Assembly: GCF_019551475.1 (NCBI RefSeq)
Contig: NZ_CP047159.1
Location: 1,302,001-1,366,000, forward strand
DNA from: Prevotella sp. Rep29
Lineage (GTDB): Bacteria > Bacteroidota > Bacteroidia > Bacteroidales > Bacteroidaceae
Length of the DNA stretch: 64,000 nt
Direction: 5' to 3'
The position numbers and the translations under genes are program-made. Of the stretch, positions 1-9,486 are shown in pieces. The notes under the pieces were generated by a model. That model had not been told where the DNA came from, did not search any database, and saw nothing but the letters and a program-made list of their open reading frames with translations. The first letter of the stretch is position 1. Each line of letters starts with the position of its first letter.

Positions 1-55
1 GAATTGGGCACAGATTTGTGTGAGAGAATTCTTTCCGATATATAAACATAGGTAA
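1..55 (+). CDS. possible 3' end of an upstream gene
   Basis: Two plus-strand frames are open from the window edge. One ends at TAA 43-45 and the other at TAA 53-55. The second reads as a plausible C-terminus rich in aromatic and charged residues (ending FFPIYKHR). In Bacteroidetes a glycogen synthase often precedes this type of glucan phosphorylase, so the tail could belong to one. The fragment is too short to identify; this is inference from context only. Confidence 0.25.
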   Translation, partial: NWAQICVREFFPIYKHR

Positions 56-64
56 TAGATTGTT

Positions 65-2623
65 ATGAAAATTAAGACAGATTGCAGTAATTTGCCTCAA
101 TGGAAGGAGCTGACAGTGAAGTCGCGTCTTCCTGAGGAGTTGAAGTGCCTGGATGAGTTGGCGCATAATGTGTGGTGGGCTTGGAACTATGAAGCTCGTA
201 ATTTGTGGAAGAGCCTTGATGAAAAGCTATACGAAGAGGTGAATCATAATCCCGTGTTGTTGCTGGAGCGTTTGAACTACGACCGTAAGGAAGCAATCGT
301 TAAGGATAAGGCTATCATGAAAAAGGTGAAAGACGTATATGGACGATTTGAGAAATATATGTCCGTGAAGCCTAACAAGAAACGTCCGTCGGTAGCTTAT
401 TTCAGCATGGAATATGGACTTAATCATGTTTTGAAGATATACTCTGGCGGCTTAGGTATGCTGGCAGGCGACTATCTGAAGGAAGCATCCGACAGCAATG
501 TGGATATGTGTGCCGTCGGCTTTATGTATCGCTTCGGCTATTTCAAGCAATCGTTGAGCATGGATGGCGAACAGATAGCAAACTACGAGGCACAGCATTT
601 CAACTCTTTGCCCATCGTCCGACAGATGGATTCTGACGGTAATCCGATGGTGGTGGACGTGCCTTACATGAACTATTATGTACACGCCAACGTGTGGAGG
701 GTGAATGTCGGACGCATCTCGCTCTATCTGCTCGATACTGACAACGAGATGAATTCTGAATATGACCGTCCTATCACGCACACACTTTACGGAGGTGACT
801 GGGAGAACCGGTTGAAGCAGGAGATTCTTTTAGGCATAGGAGGTATGCTGACACTGAAGAAACTCGGTATTGAAAAAGAAATATATCATTGCAATGAGGG
901 ACATGCTGCGTTATGCAATCTGCAGCGCCTCTGTGATTATGTGAAGGAGGGGCTTACGTTCAATCAGGCAATGGAGCTCGTACGTGCCTCTTCGCTTTAC
1001 ACCTGTCACACGCCGGTTCCTGCCGGTCATGACTATTTTGACGAATCACTCTTTGGGAAATACATGGGTGGTTATCCGGCAATGCTCGGCATTACTTGGG
1101 ATGAGTTTGTCGGTATGGGACGCGAGAATCCTGAAGACAAGACAGAGCGCTTCTGTATGTCAACCTTCGCATGCAACACCTGTCAGGAAGTGAACGGTGT
1201 GAGCAAGCTGCATGGGTGGGTCAGCCAGAAGATGTTTGCCCCCATTTGGAGTGGATATTATCCGGAGGAGAATCATGTGGGATATGTGACCAACGGCGTG
1301 CATTTCCCCAGTTGGGCAGCAACAGAATGGCGACAGCTGTATGGTAAATACTTCGATGAGAACTTCATGAATGACCAAAGTAATGAGAAGATTTGGCATG
1401 CCATCTATGAAGTTCCTGACGAAGAGATATGGGCTACGCGCATGACGCTAAAAGAGAAGCTCGTCAAATACATACGTGACAAGTTCCGTGAGACATGGCT
1501 GAAGAATCAGGGCGACCCGTCGCGAGTGGTTTCGCTCTTGGAAAAGATAAATCCGAATGCGTTGATGATAGGCTTCTGCCGTCGTTTTGCCACCTATAAG
1601 CGTGCGCACCTTCTGTTTACCGACCTTGAACGCTTGTCAAGGATAGTCAACAACCCGGAGCATCCCGTACAGTTTATATTCTCAGGGAAAGCGCATCCTG
1701 CCGACGGGGCTGGACAGGGATTGATTAAGAAAATATTCGAAATAAGCCAGCGCCCGGAGTTCTTGGGCAAAATCATTTTCCTCGAAGATTATGATTTCCT
1801 CTTGGCGCGCAGGTTGGTTTCCGGAGTTGATATCTGGATGAACACTCCGACTCGCCCGCTTGAAGCATCAGGAACGTCAGGCGAGAAGGCAGAGATGAAC
1901 GGAGTGGTGAACCTCTCGGTGCTCGACGGTTGGTGGCTGGAAGGCTATCGTGAAGGTGCCGGCTGGGCTTTGACGGAAAAGCGTACCTATGAAAACCAAG
2001 GATATCAAGACCAGTTAGACGCTGCGACCATCTATGGACTGCTCGAAAACGAGATAATCCCGCTTTACTATGCCCAAAACAAAAAAGGCTACAGTGAAGG
2101 ATGGATTCAAGTCATCAAGAACTCAATAGCAACGATTGCCCCGCATTATACCATGAAACGCCAACTGGATGACTATTTCTCCAAGTTCTATGTAAAAGAA
2201 GCTGCACGTTTCAAGGAACTTTCTGCAAACAACAATCAGCTGGCAAAAGAAATTGCAGCATGGAAAGAGAGCGTGGCAGAAAAGTGGGATGGCATACATG
2301 TGGTGTCGAAAGAAACTACTATACCCGAAACCGGAGCAGAAATGGGAATCCAATATGTCCTAAGATATGTGATAGACGAACAGGGACTGGATGATGCTAT
2401 CGGTTTGGAATATGTCGTGTTGCATACCGATAATGACGGTACGAATCACATCTATAGCGTTCATCCGTTCAAGAAGATTGGGAAGAACGGAAATCTCTAT
2501 ACGTTTGAATGTAAGATAGAACCAGACGATGCCGGAACATTCAAGACTGCTGTGCGCATGTATCCGAAGAATGAAAAACTGCCACATCGCCAGGATTTCT
2601 GTTACGTGAAATGGCTTGACTAA
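65..2623 (+). CDS. glgP: alpha-glucan phosphorylase, GT35 family
   Basis: The 852-residue protein should release glucose-1-phosphate from storage or imported alpha-glucans by phosphorolysis in the cytoplasm. It begins with the DUF3417-type N-terminal region (NVWWAWN near residue 36) found in the long bacterial alpha-glucan phosphorylases, followed by the GT35 catalytic part. The PLP-binding stretch [14 protein letters not shown] starts at residue 600 and puts the cofactor lysine at about K608. [13 protein letters not shown] follows, as in this subfamily rather than in E. coli GlgP. There is no signal peptide. A strong hairpin follows the stop codon, so the gene ends a transcription unit. The family is clear; the choice between glycogen and maltodextrin as substrate is not visible. 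Confidence 0.95.
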   Translation: MKIKTDCSNLPQWKELTVKSRLPEELKCLDELAHNVWWAWNYEARNLWKSLDEKLYEEVNHNPVLLLERLNYDRKEAIVKDKAIMKKVKDVYGRFEKYMSVKPNKKRPSVAYFSMEYGLNHVLKIYSGGLGMLAGDYLKEASDSNVDMCAVGFMYRFGYFKQSLSMDGEQIANYEAQHFNSLPIVRQMDSDGNPMVVDVPYMNYYVHANVWRVNVGRISLYLLDTDNEMNSEYDRPITHTLYGGDWENRLKQEILLGIGGMLTLKKLGIEKEIYHCNEGHAALCNLQRLCDYVKEGLTFNQAMELVRASSLYTCHTPVPAGHDYFDESLFGKYMGGYPAMLGITWDEFVGMGRENPEDKTERFCMSTFACNTCQEVNGVSKLHGWVSQKMFAPIWSGYYPEENHVGYVTNGVHFPSWAATEWRQLYGKYFDENFMNDQSNEKIWHAIYEVPDEEIWATRMTLKEKLVKYIRDKFRETWLKNQGDPSRVVSLLEKINPNALMIGFCRRFATYKRAHLLFTDLERLSRIVNNPEHPVQFIFSGKAHPADGAGQGLIKKIFEISQRPEFLGKIIFLEDYDFLLARRLVSGVDIWMNTPTRPLEASGTSGEKAEMNGVVNLSVLDGWWLEGYREGAGWALTEKRTYENQGYQDQLDAATIYGLLENEIIPLYYAQNKKGYSEGWIQVIKNSIATIAPHYTMKRQLDDYFSKFYVKEAARFKELSANNNQLAKEIAAWKESVAEKWDGIHVVSKETTIPETGAEMGIQYVLRYVIDEQGLDDAIGLEYVVLHTDNDGTNHIYSVHPFKKIGKNGNLYTFECKIEPDDAGTFKTAVRMYPKNEKLPHRQDFCYVKWLD

Positions 2624-2626
2624 GAA

Positions 2627-2664
2627 AAAATGGAGTATGTCTTCAAAAGGGCATACTCCATTTT
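2627..2664 (+). terminator. terminator after glgP
   Basis: A 13-bp perfect stem (AAAATGGAGTATG and its complement) with a 12-nt loop starts three bases after the glgP stop and ends in a run of T. Confidence 0.85.
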
Positions 2665-2679
2665 CATTTATAATACAAT

Positions 2680-3375
2680 ATGCTTTTACAAAAAATTGCT
2701 ACGTTCAAATCGCCTTTCAGTTCAAAGTTTGGAATACCAAAGCAGAGTGGGGTGGTTGAGAATTTGCCCGGACAAATAGTATTTGAGGATAAGTTTCGGA
2801 ATGCCGACTATATTCGTGGCTTGGAAGATTTCGACTATCTTTGGCTGATATGGGGATTTTCTGCCAATCCTCATGAAGTGAGCAGTCCTGTTGTCCGCCC
2901 ACCTCGGTTGGGAGGCAATAAGCGGCTTGGTGTCTTTGCCACGCGTTCCCCTTTCCGTCCGAATGCTTTAGGCTTGTCTTCCGTTCGCATAGAGAAGATT
3001 GTGCTCGACGGAAAGAACGCTCCCGTCATCTATGTGAAGGGTGCCGACCTGATGGATGGGACGCCGATTTACGACATCAAACCCTATATCGCCTACACAG
3101 ATTGTCACGACGGAGTGCGCAGTGGCTTCGTTGACACGCATGAATGGAAAGAAGTGGAAGTGGATTTTCCCGAATCATTGCGGCGTTTTTTCACGCCCGA
3201 TGAACTGGATGTCGTGATTCAGGTTCTCGCACAAGATCCGCGTCCGACTTACCAACATGACTTGAAAAAGAACTATGGCATGCCCATATTCGGCTATGAC
3301 GTGCGTTTTTATGTTGAAGACGGAACCCTGCATGTTGTAGATGTGGTAAAAAATGACAGTGCGCGTTCGTCATAA
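2680..3375 (+). CDS. trmO: tRNA t6A37 N6-methyltransferase TrmO (TsaA/UPF0066)
   Basis: The 231-residue protein belongs to the TsaA/TrmO family, which uses SAM to methylate N6-threonylcarbamoyladenosine at position 37 of threonine tRNAs. The family signature is clear: LWLIWGFS near residue 54, the RPPRLGG segment, then FATRSPFRPNALGLSSV around residues 90-105, followed by GADLMDGTPIYDIKPY. Length matches the E. coli protein, including the extra C-terminal domain with DPRPTY. It is transcribed alone after the glgP terminator and converges on thiL. The ATG at 2680 lies 15 nt after the terminator hairpin, so its promoter is probably close to or within glgP. Confidence 0.93.
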   Translation: MLLQKIATFKSPFSSKFGIPKQSGVVENLPGQIVFEDKFRNADYIRGLEDFDYLWLIWGFSANPHEVSSPVVRPPRLGGNKRLGVFATRSPFRPNALGLSSVRIEKIVLDGKNAPVIYVKGADLMDGTPIYDIKPYIAYTDCHDGVRSGFVDTHEWKEVEVDFPESLRRFFTPDELDVVIQVLAQDPRPTYQHDLKKNYGMPIFGYDVRFYVEDGTLHVVDVVKNDSARSS

Positions 3376-3450
3376 AGCACTGTCAACGCAAGTGTTTTCG
3401 GATGAAAGGATTTAGTGCAATCAAGGTTCTTGAAACAACGAGAAATCACT

Positions 3451-3620
3451 TGCATAAACATACAGAAACGGGCGTATAAATATGCAGTTGAACTTTCGTT
3501 TTCCAAAAGTGCCACTTTTGCAAGCTAAAAGTGGCACTTTTGGAAAGCCTATTCTAACGTATTGAAATTCAGGAGTTTATAAAACACACTAAAGACAACC
3601 TGCTATTGCATAAATATACA
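3451..3620 (-). repeat. intergenic palindromic repeat, copy A (short form)
   Basis: This is copy A of a five-member family, in minus orientation between the convergent genes trmO and thiL. Read on the minus strand it starts with TGTATATTTATGCA (3620-3607). An arm of about 76 bp follows, ending in GGCTTTCC, then two palindromes (AAAAGTGCCACTTTT and AAAAGTGGCACTTTT) separated by AGCTTGC. The right arm contains GAAAGTTCAACTGCAT and the element ends in GTATGTTTATGCA. Its length of 170 bp is 44 bp, or two 22-bp units, shorter than the other four copies. Confidence 0.9.
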
Positions 3621-3697
3621 GTCACGACGAGATGACAGGTGGGGTGTCAAGGTGGAAAAAAGTCAGCACCACGTTGATGTTGTTCATGAACATAAAA

Positions 3698-3730
3698 AAC
3701 GGGAGACTTCTTATATTGAAGCCTCCCGTT
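3698..3730 (-). terminator. terminator after thiL
   Basis: The inverted repeat AACGGGAG-A-CTTC pairs with GAAG-C-CTCCCGTT around a 7-nt loop, with one mismatch. On the minus strand it is followed by six T, so it serves the sppA-lpxK-pnp-thiL operon. The rest of the 371-bp gap from 3376 to 3746 holds repeat copy A. Confidence 0.8.
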
Positions 3731-3746
3731 CATCTCGTTCATATTG

Positions 3747-4811
3747 TCATTGCAATGGATTCCATCCTTGCGCTTTCAGTTCAAACTCATTACCGTCTCT
3801 GGCTATGAGCATTGCGCCTAATTCCTTTTTGGTGATGTGTCCGATAACCCTGACGTCGTTCATGCCCTCTACCTTCTCGTAATCGCCGATAGGAACGGTG
3901 AAAAGCAACTCGTAGTCTTCGCCGCCATTCAGTGCGCAGGTCGTAACGTTCAGGTTGAGTTCTTCAGCCATGGCAGCAGCCTGATAATCGATGGGGAGAT
4001 TCTTTTCATAGAGACGACAGCCGCATCCGCTCTGTTTGCAGATGTGTAGAATCTCACTGCTCAGTCCGTCGCTGATGTCAATCATTGAAGTCGGTACGAT
4101 TTCAGCATCGCGCAGCTGTTGGATGATGTCGCCACGCGCTTCAGGTTTCAGCTGGCGCTGAAGAAGATATTCCTTTCCTGCAAAGTCAGGCTGGAAGTTT
4201 TCTAACAGCTTCAATGCCTTTTCGTCATTCTTTTGCTTTGCCTCATCCACTTGCATGTAGTACACTCTTTTCTCTCGTTCAAGCAGTTGAAGTCCGAGAT
4301 ACGATGCACCGAGATCACCGGAAACGCAAATCAGGTCAGTATCTTTTGCGCCATTCCGATAGACGATGGCATCTTTTTCTGCGTGTCCGATGCAGGTGAT
4401 GCTGATTGTCATGCCTGTCAAGGAGCTTGTCGTGTCTCCTCCAACCAAGTCAACGTTCCATTTGTCGCATGCAAGTTTAATTCCCGCATAAAACATTTCC
4501 ATGTCTTCAACAGTGAAACGTTTCCCCAAGGCAATGCTGACGAGCATCTGACTTGGTGTCCCATTCATGGCAAAGATATCGCTGATATTCACCATGGCAG
4601 CTTTATAGCCGAGGTGCTGAAGACCGATATATGTCAAGTCAAAATGAATGCCTTCGACAAGCATGTCTGAAGTAACGAGAACCTGCCTGTCGGGGAAGTG
4701 CATTACAGCACAATCATCGCCGACACCATACACCGTCTCCTGATTCTTTGGTTTTATGTCTTTGGTCAGGTGCTCAATCAGTCCGAATTCGCCGAGTTTT
4801 GCAATCTCCAT
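3747..4811 (-). CDS. thiL: thiamine-monophosphate kinase ThiL
   Basis: The 354-residue cytosolic protein phosphorylates thiamine monophosphate with ATP to give the coenzyme thiamine diphosphate. The N-terminus GEFGLIEHL, the Mg/ATP segment GVGDDCAV (about residues 31-38), TSDMLVEGIHFD and the KAAMVNISDIFAMNG stretch are the classic PurM-like ThiL signatures. GGDTTSS and MIDISDGLSSE further in bind nucleotide and substrate. Length is slightly above E. coli ThiL and usual for Bacteroidetes. It is the last gene of a four-gene minus-strand set, 44 nt after pnp, and no TPP-riboswitch-like leader precedes it. Confidence 0.95.
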   Translation of the reverse strand: MEIAKLGEFGLIEHLTKDIKPKNQETVYGVGDDCAVMHFPDRQVLVTSDMLVEGIHFDLTYIGLQHLGYKAAMVNISDIFAMNGTPSQMLVSIALGKRFTVEDMEMFYAGIKLACDKWNVDLVGGDTTSSLTGMTISITCIGHAEKDAIVYRNGAKDTDLICVSGDLGASYLGLQLLEREKRVYYMQVDEAKQKNDEKALKLLENFQPDFAGKEYLLQRQLKPEARGDIIQQLRDAEIVPTSMIDISDGLSSEILHICKQSGCGCRLYEKNLPIDYQAAAMAEELNLNVTTCALNGGEDYELLFTVPIGDYEKVEGMNDVRVIGHITKKELGAMLIARDGNEFELKAQGWNPLQ

Positions 4812-4855
4812 ATCTTACATTTAATTATTTAAGAGGTGTATCATGCAAACTGCGA

Positions 4856-5665
4856 TTATGTGCGCTGAACCAGCTCACGAATGAGTTCAGCCATAATGGG
4901 TTGTGCCTTGTTGGCAGCAATCTGCACCTCTTCATGGCTTACCTCTACAGGAGGATCGAAACCGCCCAAGTCGGTAATGACGCTAATGCCGAAAGTCTTG
5001 ATTCCGCAGTGATGTGCAACAATGACCTCCGGTACGGTACTCATTCCGATGGCATCTCCACCAAGTATGCGATACATCCTGTATTCGGCAGGTGTCTCAA
5101 ACGTTGGTCCCTGTACTCCCACATATACGCCTTGAACCACCCGTATGCCTTTTTCTTTCGCAACCTCTTTAGCCTTTTCAATCAGTTGCTTGTCGTAAGT
5201 CTCGTGCATATCGGGGAAACGCGGGCCTGTCGGGAAATTCTTTCCTGTCAGTGGGTGTTCCGGGAATAAGTTGATATGGTCTTCAATAATCATGATGTCG
5301 CCAATCTTGAAATTGGGATTCATACCTCCGGCTGCATTGGAAACGAACAATGTGTCTATGCCCAGCTCATACATTACGCGTACGGGGAATGTCACGGTTC
5401 GCATTCCATACCCTTCATAGAAATGGAAACGTCCCTGCATGGCAAGTACATCGACATCGCCGAGCTTTCCAAAAATAAGCTTTCCCGCATGTCCCTCTAC
5501 CGTGGAGAGTGGGAAGTTGGGGATTTCTTCGTATGCAAACTCATAGGTATCAGTTATTTCTGAAGCTAATTGTCCGAGTCCCGTCCCCAGAATGATTCCT
5601 ATTTTTGGGTTTGTGGTCATCCTTTGCTTTAACCAGGATGCTGTGTCTTGAATTTTTGTGTACAT
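4856..5665 (-). CDS. purine-nucleoside phosphorylase, trimeric type I
   Basis: The 269-residue enzyme should phosphorolyse purine nucleosides to free base and ribose-1-phosphate for salvage. The family features are GIILGTGLG (residues 23-31), the HAGKL phosphate-site segment, QGRFHFYEGY and VSNAAGGMN, followed near the C-terminus by GMSTVPEVIVA and SVITDLGG. This is the low-molecular-mass trimeric class, not the hexameric DeoD class. The 5' end overlaps the 3' end of lpxK by about 116 nt in a different frame. An alternative start at the internal ATG 45 nt downstream would still overlap, so the overlap seems real and points to coupled translation. Confidence 0.93.
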   Translation of the reverse strand: MYTKIQDTASWLKQRMTTNPKIGIILGTGLGQLASEITDTYEFAYEEIPNFPLSTVEGHAGKLIFGKLGDVDVLAMQGRFHFYEGYGMRTVTFPVRVMYELGIDTLFVSNAAGGMNPNFKIGDIMIIEDHINLFPEHPLTGKNFPTGPRFPDMHETYDKQLIEKAKEVAKEKGIRVVQGVYVGVQGPTFETPAEYRMYRILGGDAIGMSTVPEVIVAHHCGIKTFGISVITDLGGFDPPVEVSHEEVQIAANKAQPIMAELIRELVQRT

Positions 5666-6722
5666 AACTTGTAATTTTATTGTTAAATGTTTCTTCTTGT
5701 TCCAATAAGAATTTCACGCGCACCGGCAATGTGTAGATGTGGTGGCGAACTTGGTCGCTTAATCCTTCCATGCCCAAGAGCCTTGCCGAGTCTTTCTCCG
5801 TTGTGATAATGAGTTTCGGAGAAGGCAGTTCGTCGAATTGTTGATTGATTTTTTCGATGTCCTTTGGCGTGAACTGATGGTGGTCTCCAAACGAGAGGGG
5901 AGTGATATGGTTGCTGTATTTCTCCAAATCACTCATAAGATGTTGTGGAGATGCAATACCTGTGAGCAAAAGAACGTGTTCGTTTCGTTCAATGCCATCC
6001 AACGGACGGCTTTCTCCGCAATACATCGGTTGAAGGTTGTCGTATTCAATGGTCGTAAACAGTAGTGTCTGATACGGATAAAGGTTCATCGCCTTTGTGA
6101 TGACTCTGAAATCCATGGGGCGAAGGCTTTCCGGGCATTTTGTGATAATCACGATGTCTGCACGGTTTTTCCCTTCCTTGTGTTCCCGCATGCTGCCAGC
6201 AGGCAAGAGTTTGTCGTGAATAAGTTGACGATGGTAGTCAACAAGCAGAATATTGATTCCTGGTTTTACATACCGATGTTGGAAAGCATCATCAAGCAAT
6301 ATCACGTCAGTTTCTTTCGTCTGCTCGTCAGTAATCAATCGTTCAATGCCGTCACATCTTTTTTCATCAACAGCCACATAAATGTCCGGGAATTTCCGCT
6401 TCATCTGAAAAGGTTCATCCCCGATATCTCTGACTGTAGAATTCTCGTCGGCAAGCACAAACCCTTTCGTCTTGCGCTTGTATCCCCGACTAAGAACAGC
6501 AACCTTGGCTTGGCTTTTTAATAATCGTATGAGGTATTCGACATGAGGGGTTTTTCCTGTTCCACCAACCGAAATGTTTCCGACAGCAATGACGGGTATG
6601 TCGTAAACCTTGCTCTTCAAGATATTGAAATCGAAAAGCTTGTTTCGGATACGCACACCGACTCCGTAAAGCCAGCTGAACGGCAATAGCCATTTGTTGA
6701 TTTTAACGAACCCCTCGTTCAT
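5550..6722 (-). CDS. lpxK: tetraacyldisaccharide 4'-kinase LpxK
   Basis: This inner-membrane-associated kinase phosphorylates the 4' position of the lipid A disaccharide. The N-terminus starts MNEGFVKINKWLLPFSWLYG with a hydrophobic membrane-facing segment. The P-loop-like AVGNISVGGTGKTPHVEYL follows, then VLSRGYKRKTKGF and LLDDAFQHRYVKPGINILLVD, all diagnostic. The ATG at 6722 is preferred; an in-frame GTG at 6755 would overlap sppA and add eleven unlikely residues. The C-terminal tail (KAKDDHKPKNRNHSGDG) runs into the pnp coding region. I recall similar tails in Bacteroides homologues but cannot verify this here. Confidence 0.93.
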   Translation of the reverse strand: MNEGFVKINKWLLPFSWLYGVGVRIRNKLFDFNILKSKVYDIPVIAVGNISVGGTGKTPHVEYLIRLLKSQAKVAVLSRGYKRKTKGFVLADENSTVRDIGDEPFQMKRKFPDIYVAVDEKRCDGIERLITDEQTKETDVILLDDAFQHRYVKPGINILLVDYHRQLIHDKLLPAGSMREHKEGKNRADIVIITKCPESLRPMDFRVITKAMNLYPYQTLLFTTIEYDNLQPMYCGESRPLDGIERNEHVLLLTGIASPQHLMSDLEKYSNHITPLSFGDHHQFTPKDIEKINQQFDELPSPKLIITTEKDSARLLGMEGLSDQVRHHIYTLPVRVKFLLEQEETFNNKITSYVHKNSRHSILVKAKDDHKPKNRNHSGDGTRTISFRNN

Positions 6723-6744
6723 TGTTGTCTTGTTACATTGTTGT

Positions 6745-8517
6745 CTATTTGACACTTATATTAAAAGGCAAGCGTGCTTGGATGGCATTCTGGCGATTCA
6801 TCGTCTTGAGCAGCATGAAAGTCTTGTAATATTCGCCTAGGAACATGGTCATTTGCTCGTCAAGGTAATTGCCTCCAGCCATTTCGGCAGTCAGCTGTTC
6901 CCACCAGCCTTTAACGGCAGGATAGCTATAGGTGTAATACTCGTCAAGTTTTGCCAGCTGTGCAGCCTTCTTTACAGCGTCGTCCAATCCGCCCAACTGG
7001 TCAACGAGCTTGTGCTTCAGGGCATCCTGGCCTAACCAAACGTGTCCTTGGGCAATCTTTTCAACATCGTCCTCAGACATTTTACGCCCCATGGCAACCC
7101 GGCTGCGGAAGAGCTTATATCCTCTGTCGATGTATTTCTCGAGGTAAGCCATTTCTTCCGAGCTGAACGGACGTGCGTTCGTTCCGAATGTTCCATGTTT
7201 ATTGGTCTTGACTTCATCGAATTTCACGCCGAGTTTCTCTGTCAAGAGTCCACTCATGTCAGGAAACATGCCAAAGATTCCGATACTTCCGGTCAGTGTT
7301 GTCGGTTCTGCAACAATCCAGTTGGCTATGCAACTGATGTAATAGCCTCCCGATGCTGCCGCTCCACCCATAGAGACAACGACAGGCTTCTTCCTTTTCA
7401 GCATTTCTATTTGATGCCAAATCTGCTCCGATGCATAGGCGCTACCACCGCCAGAATTAACACGCAGAACGACCGCCTTGACATCATCATCATTCATGAG
7501 TCTTTCTATATCCTTGCAGACTGTTTGCGCATCAATGACATGTCCGTCACTAAGCATCCCCTGGGCATCTCCATCAACGATGTCCCCGTATGCATAATAG
7601 ATAGCAATTTCCTCACCTTTGTGTTTTTTGCCTTTTACGTTTTCCATATCAGCGATGCTCAGCTGATTGATGCGCTCGTCTTCATCAATCTTCAACAGCT
7701 TCTTTACTTCTTTCTTGACTTCGTCAGTATATAGTAACCCATCAACCAACTTGTACTTTTTATAGTTTTCAGTCGCATCAAAAGTGATGAGATTGTCAGC
7801 ATATGCGTTTAGCGAATCCACGCTGATCTTTCTGCTTGAAGCAACGTCCTTGCACACATTTTCCCAGATGCCATTGATATATGCAGTCATTTGCTCGCGA
7901 TTGGGATCACTCATCTTGTCAGCCGTGAATATTTCCGGTGCACTCTTATAGGCTCCGACTTTTGCCAACTGCATTTTCACACCAAACTTCGCCATAAGGT
8001 CTTTCAGGTAGAATGTCTGGGCAGCAACGCCATGCCAGTCGATTTGTCCCTGTGGGTTCAAATAAATCTTGTCGGCAACGGAAGCTAAATAGTAAGTGCC
8101 CTGCGTGTACGTATCGCCATAGGCAATAATCCACTTTCCTGTTTTTTTGAAATCAGTCAAAGCACGGCGTATGGCTTGCAGCGAGGCATATGAATTGGGA
8201 ACAAACATTCCCGCCTCAATATAAATACCTTTTATGTTCTCGTTCTCTTCTGCTTTCTTTATTGCATTCAGGATGTCGTCCAATCCTATAATGTTGCCAG
8301 CAGTGCCCTTGAACTTGTCCATGACACTTGTCTCGCAGCGCTCTTCAAGGCTTCCCGACAAATTAAGAACGAGGACAGAATTGTCTTTTACATTTTTTGT
8401 TGAACTCGATGAGGCAACCATTCCAACGACACACATGATTCCGATAAAGCATGCAAGAATGCTGAACAAAATCATTCCTACCATGGTTGCTAACACTGTT
8501 TTAAAGAAACTTTTCAT
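6745..8517 (-). CDS. sppA: signal peptide peptidase SppA, 67K type
   Basis: The 590-residue membrane-anchored serine protease degrades cleaved signal peptides. A hydrophobic anchor covers about residues 10-35. Two tandem SppA domains follow. The general base lysine is K191 in VGAYKSAPE, and the nucleophile serine is S411 in LTGSIGIFG, matching the Lys/Ser dyad spacing of the E. coli enzyme. The conserved LRVNSGGGSAYASE and MGGAAASGGYY segments are intact. It is the first gene of the sppA-lpxK-pnp-thiL set and has a good promoter just upstream. Confidence 0.95.
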   Translation of the reverse strand: MKSFFKTVLATMVGMILFSILACFIGIMCVVGMVASSSSTKNVKDNSVLVLNLSGSLEERCETSVMDKFKGTAGNIIGLDDILNAIKKAEENENIKGIYIEAGMFVPNSYASLQAIRRALTDFKKTGKWIIAYGDTYTQGTYYLASVADKIYLNPQGQIDWHGVAAQTFYLKDLMAKFGVKMQLAKVGAYKSAPEIFTADKMSDPNREQMTAYINGIWENVCKDVASSRKISVDSLNAYADNLITFDATENYKKYKLVDGLLYTDEVKKEVKKLLKIDEDERINQLSIADMENVKGKKHKGEEIAIYYAYGDIVDGDAQGMLSDGHVIDAQTVCKDIERLMNDDDVKAVVLRVNSGGGSAYASEQIWHQIEMLKRKKPVVVSMGGAAASGGYYISCIANWIVAEPTTLTGSIGIFGMFPDMSGLLTEKLGVKFDEVKTNKHGTFGTNARPFSSEEMAYLEKYIDRGYKLFRSRVAMGRKMSEDDVEKIAQGHVWLGQDALKHKLVDQLGGLDDAVKKAAQLAKLDEYYTYSYPAVKGWWEQLTAEMAGGNYLDEQMTMFLGEYYKTFMLLKTMNRQNAIQARLPFNISVK

Positions 8518-8543
8518 GTTTGGAATATTATTTATTTATGTTG

Positions 8544-8575
8544 CAAATATAAAGAAAAAAGGGATAAATACCAAA
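8544..8575 (-). promoter_or_regulatory. promoter for the sppA operon
   Basis: On the minus strand TTTG (8575-8572) and TATATTTG (8551-8544) are separated by 20 bp, matching the Bacteroidetes consensus. The -7 element ends 27 bp before the sppA ATG. Confidence 0.75.
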
Positions 8576-8600
8576 GATTTGAGTTTTTTTCTTGTTTTTC

Positions 8601-8631
8601 TTTCTCACGTCTGAAAAAATAAGTAAATTTG
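8601..8631 (+). promoter_or_regulatory. promoter for the pantothenate kinase gene
   Basis: TAAATTTG at 8624-8631 has a TTTC at 8601-8604, 19 bp upstream. It lies 26 bp before the ATG. The sppA promoter diverges from it within 60 bp. Confidence 0.6.
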
Positions 8632-8657
8632 CAGCCTAAACTTGAAAAACAAAAAGC

Positions 8658-9485
8658 ATGGGAATTGTAATAGGCATTGATGTTGGTATCAGCACGACTA
8701 AGATTGTCGGCATCAGGGAAATGAAGGTGTTCTCGCCTTTGCGTATATCCGCAATAGACCCCGTTACGTCACTTTATGGGGCATTCGGGAAATATCTTCA
8801 CGACAACAAGATTGACTTAAAGGACATTGATTGTGTGATGCTGACGGGAGTAGGCAGTGCATATATTGACAAACCTATTTACGGTCTTCCTACGCATAAG
8901 GCGGATGAGTTTGTTGCTGATGGTTTGGGAGCAAGGTTTGAATCAAAATTAGACCACATCATTGTTGTCAGCATGGGGACGGGTACTTCATTGGTCCGTT
9001 GTGATGGTGATGATATTCGACACATCGGAGGTATTGGAATTGGGGGAGGCACGTTGGCAGGTCTCTCCCGTGTCCTGTTGAAAACATCTGATATCAAACA
9101 AGTTGCAGCACTTGCCATGAATGGAGATATCAAGAATATCAATTTGCTTATCGGTGACATCAGCGCTAATCCCTTACCAGGACTCCCGATGAATGCGACT
9201 GCCTCGCTATTCGGAAATGCAGCGGCTGATGCCTCGAAAGAGGATATTGCGCTGGGACTGATACACATGGTGCTTCAAAGCATAGGAAGTGCGTCTGTTC
9301 TCTCCGCGCTTAACAGTGACGTCCGAGAGTTTGTGTTGATTGGCAATATGACATTATTACCGCAATGCCGTGATGTCTTTCCGCTGTTGGAAAGGCTATA
9401 TAATGTTCATTTCCGCATACCGAAATATTCGGAGTTCTGCACGGCAATAGGTGCGGCGCTGTTCCATCTGAAGTCGAAGCAATAA
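8658..9485 (+). CDS. coaW: type II pantothenate kinase
   Basis: The 275-residue protein carries the ASKHA-fold start IGIDVGISTTKIVGI (phosphate-1 loop), then LTGVGSAYID, VVSMGTGTSLVR (about residues 98-109) and a glycine-rich IGGIGIGGGTLAGLSR. These are typical of type II (CoaW/PanK2-like) kinases that phosphorylate pantothenate as the first step to coenzyme A. The C-terminal VLIGNMTLLP and IGAALFHL complete the fold. The gene has its own promoter and converges on the PqqD-like gene with a single base between the stop codons and no visible terminator. Confidence 0.88.
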   Translation: MGIVIGIDVGISTTKIVGIREMKVFSPLRISAIDPVTSLYGAFGKYLHDNKIDLKDIDCVMLTGVGSAYIDKPIYGLPTHKADEFVADGLGARFESKLDHIIVVSMGTGTSLVRCDGDDIRHIGGIGIGGGTLAGLSRVLLKTSDIKQVAALAMNGDIKNINLLIGDISANPLPGLPMNATASLFGNAAADASKEDIALGLIHMVLQSIGSASVLSALNSDVREFVLIGNMTLLPQCRDVFPLLERLYNVHFRIPKYSEFCTAIGAALFHLKSKQ

Positions 9486-9486
9486 G

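Noticed and set aside
3451..3620. Repeat copy A as a simple bidirectional terminator for trmO and thiL
   Set aside because: thiL already has its own hairpin at 3698-3730, and the same element occurs at sites without convergent genes.
6723..6755. GTG start for lpxK at 6755
   Set aside because: It would overlap sppA and add eleven residues unlike the family. The ATG at 6722 gives the usual N-terminus.
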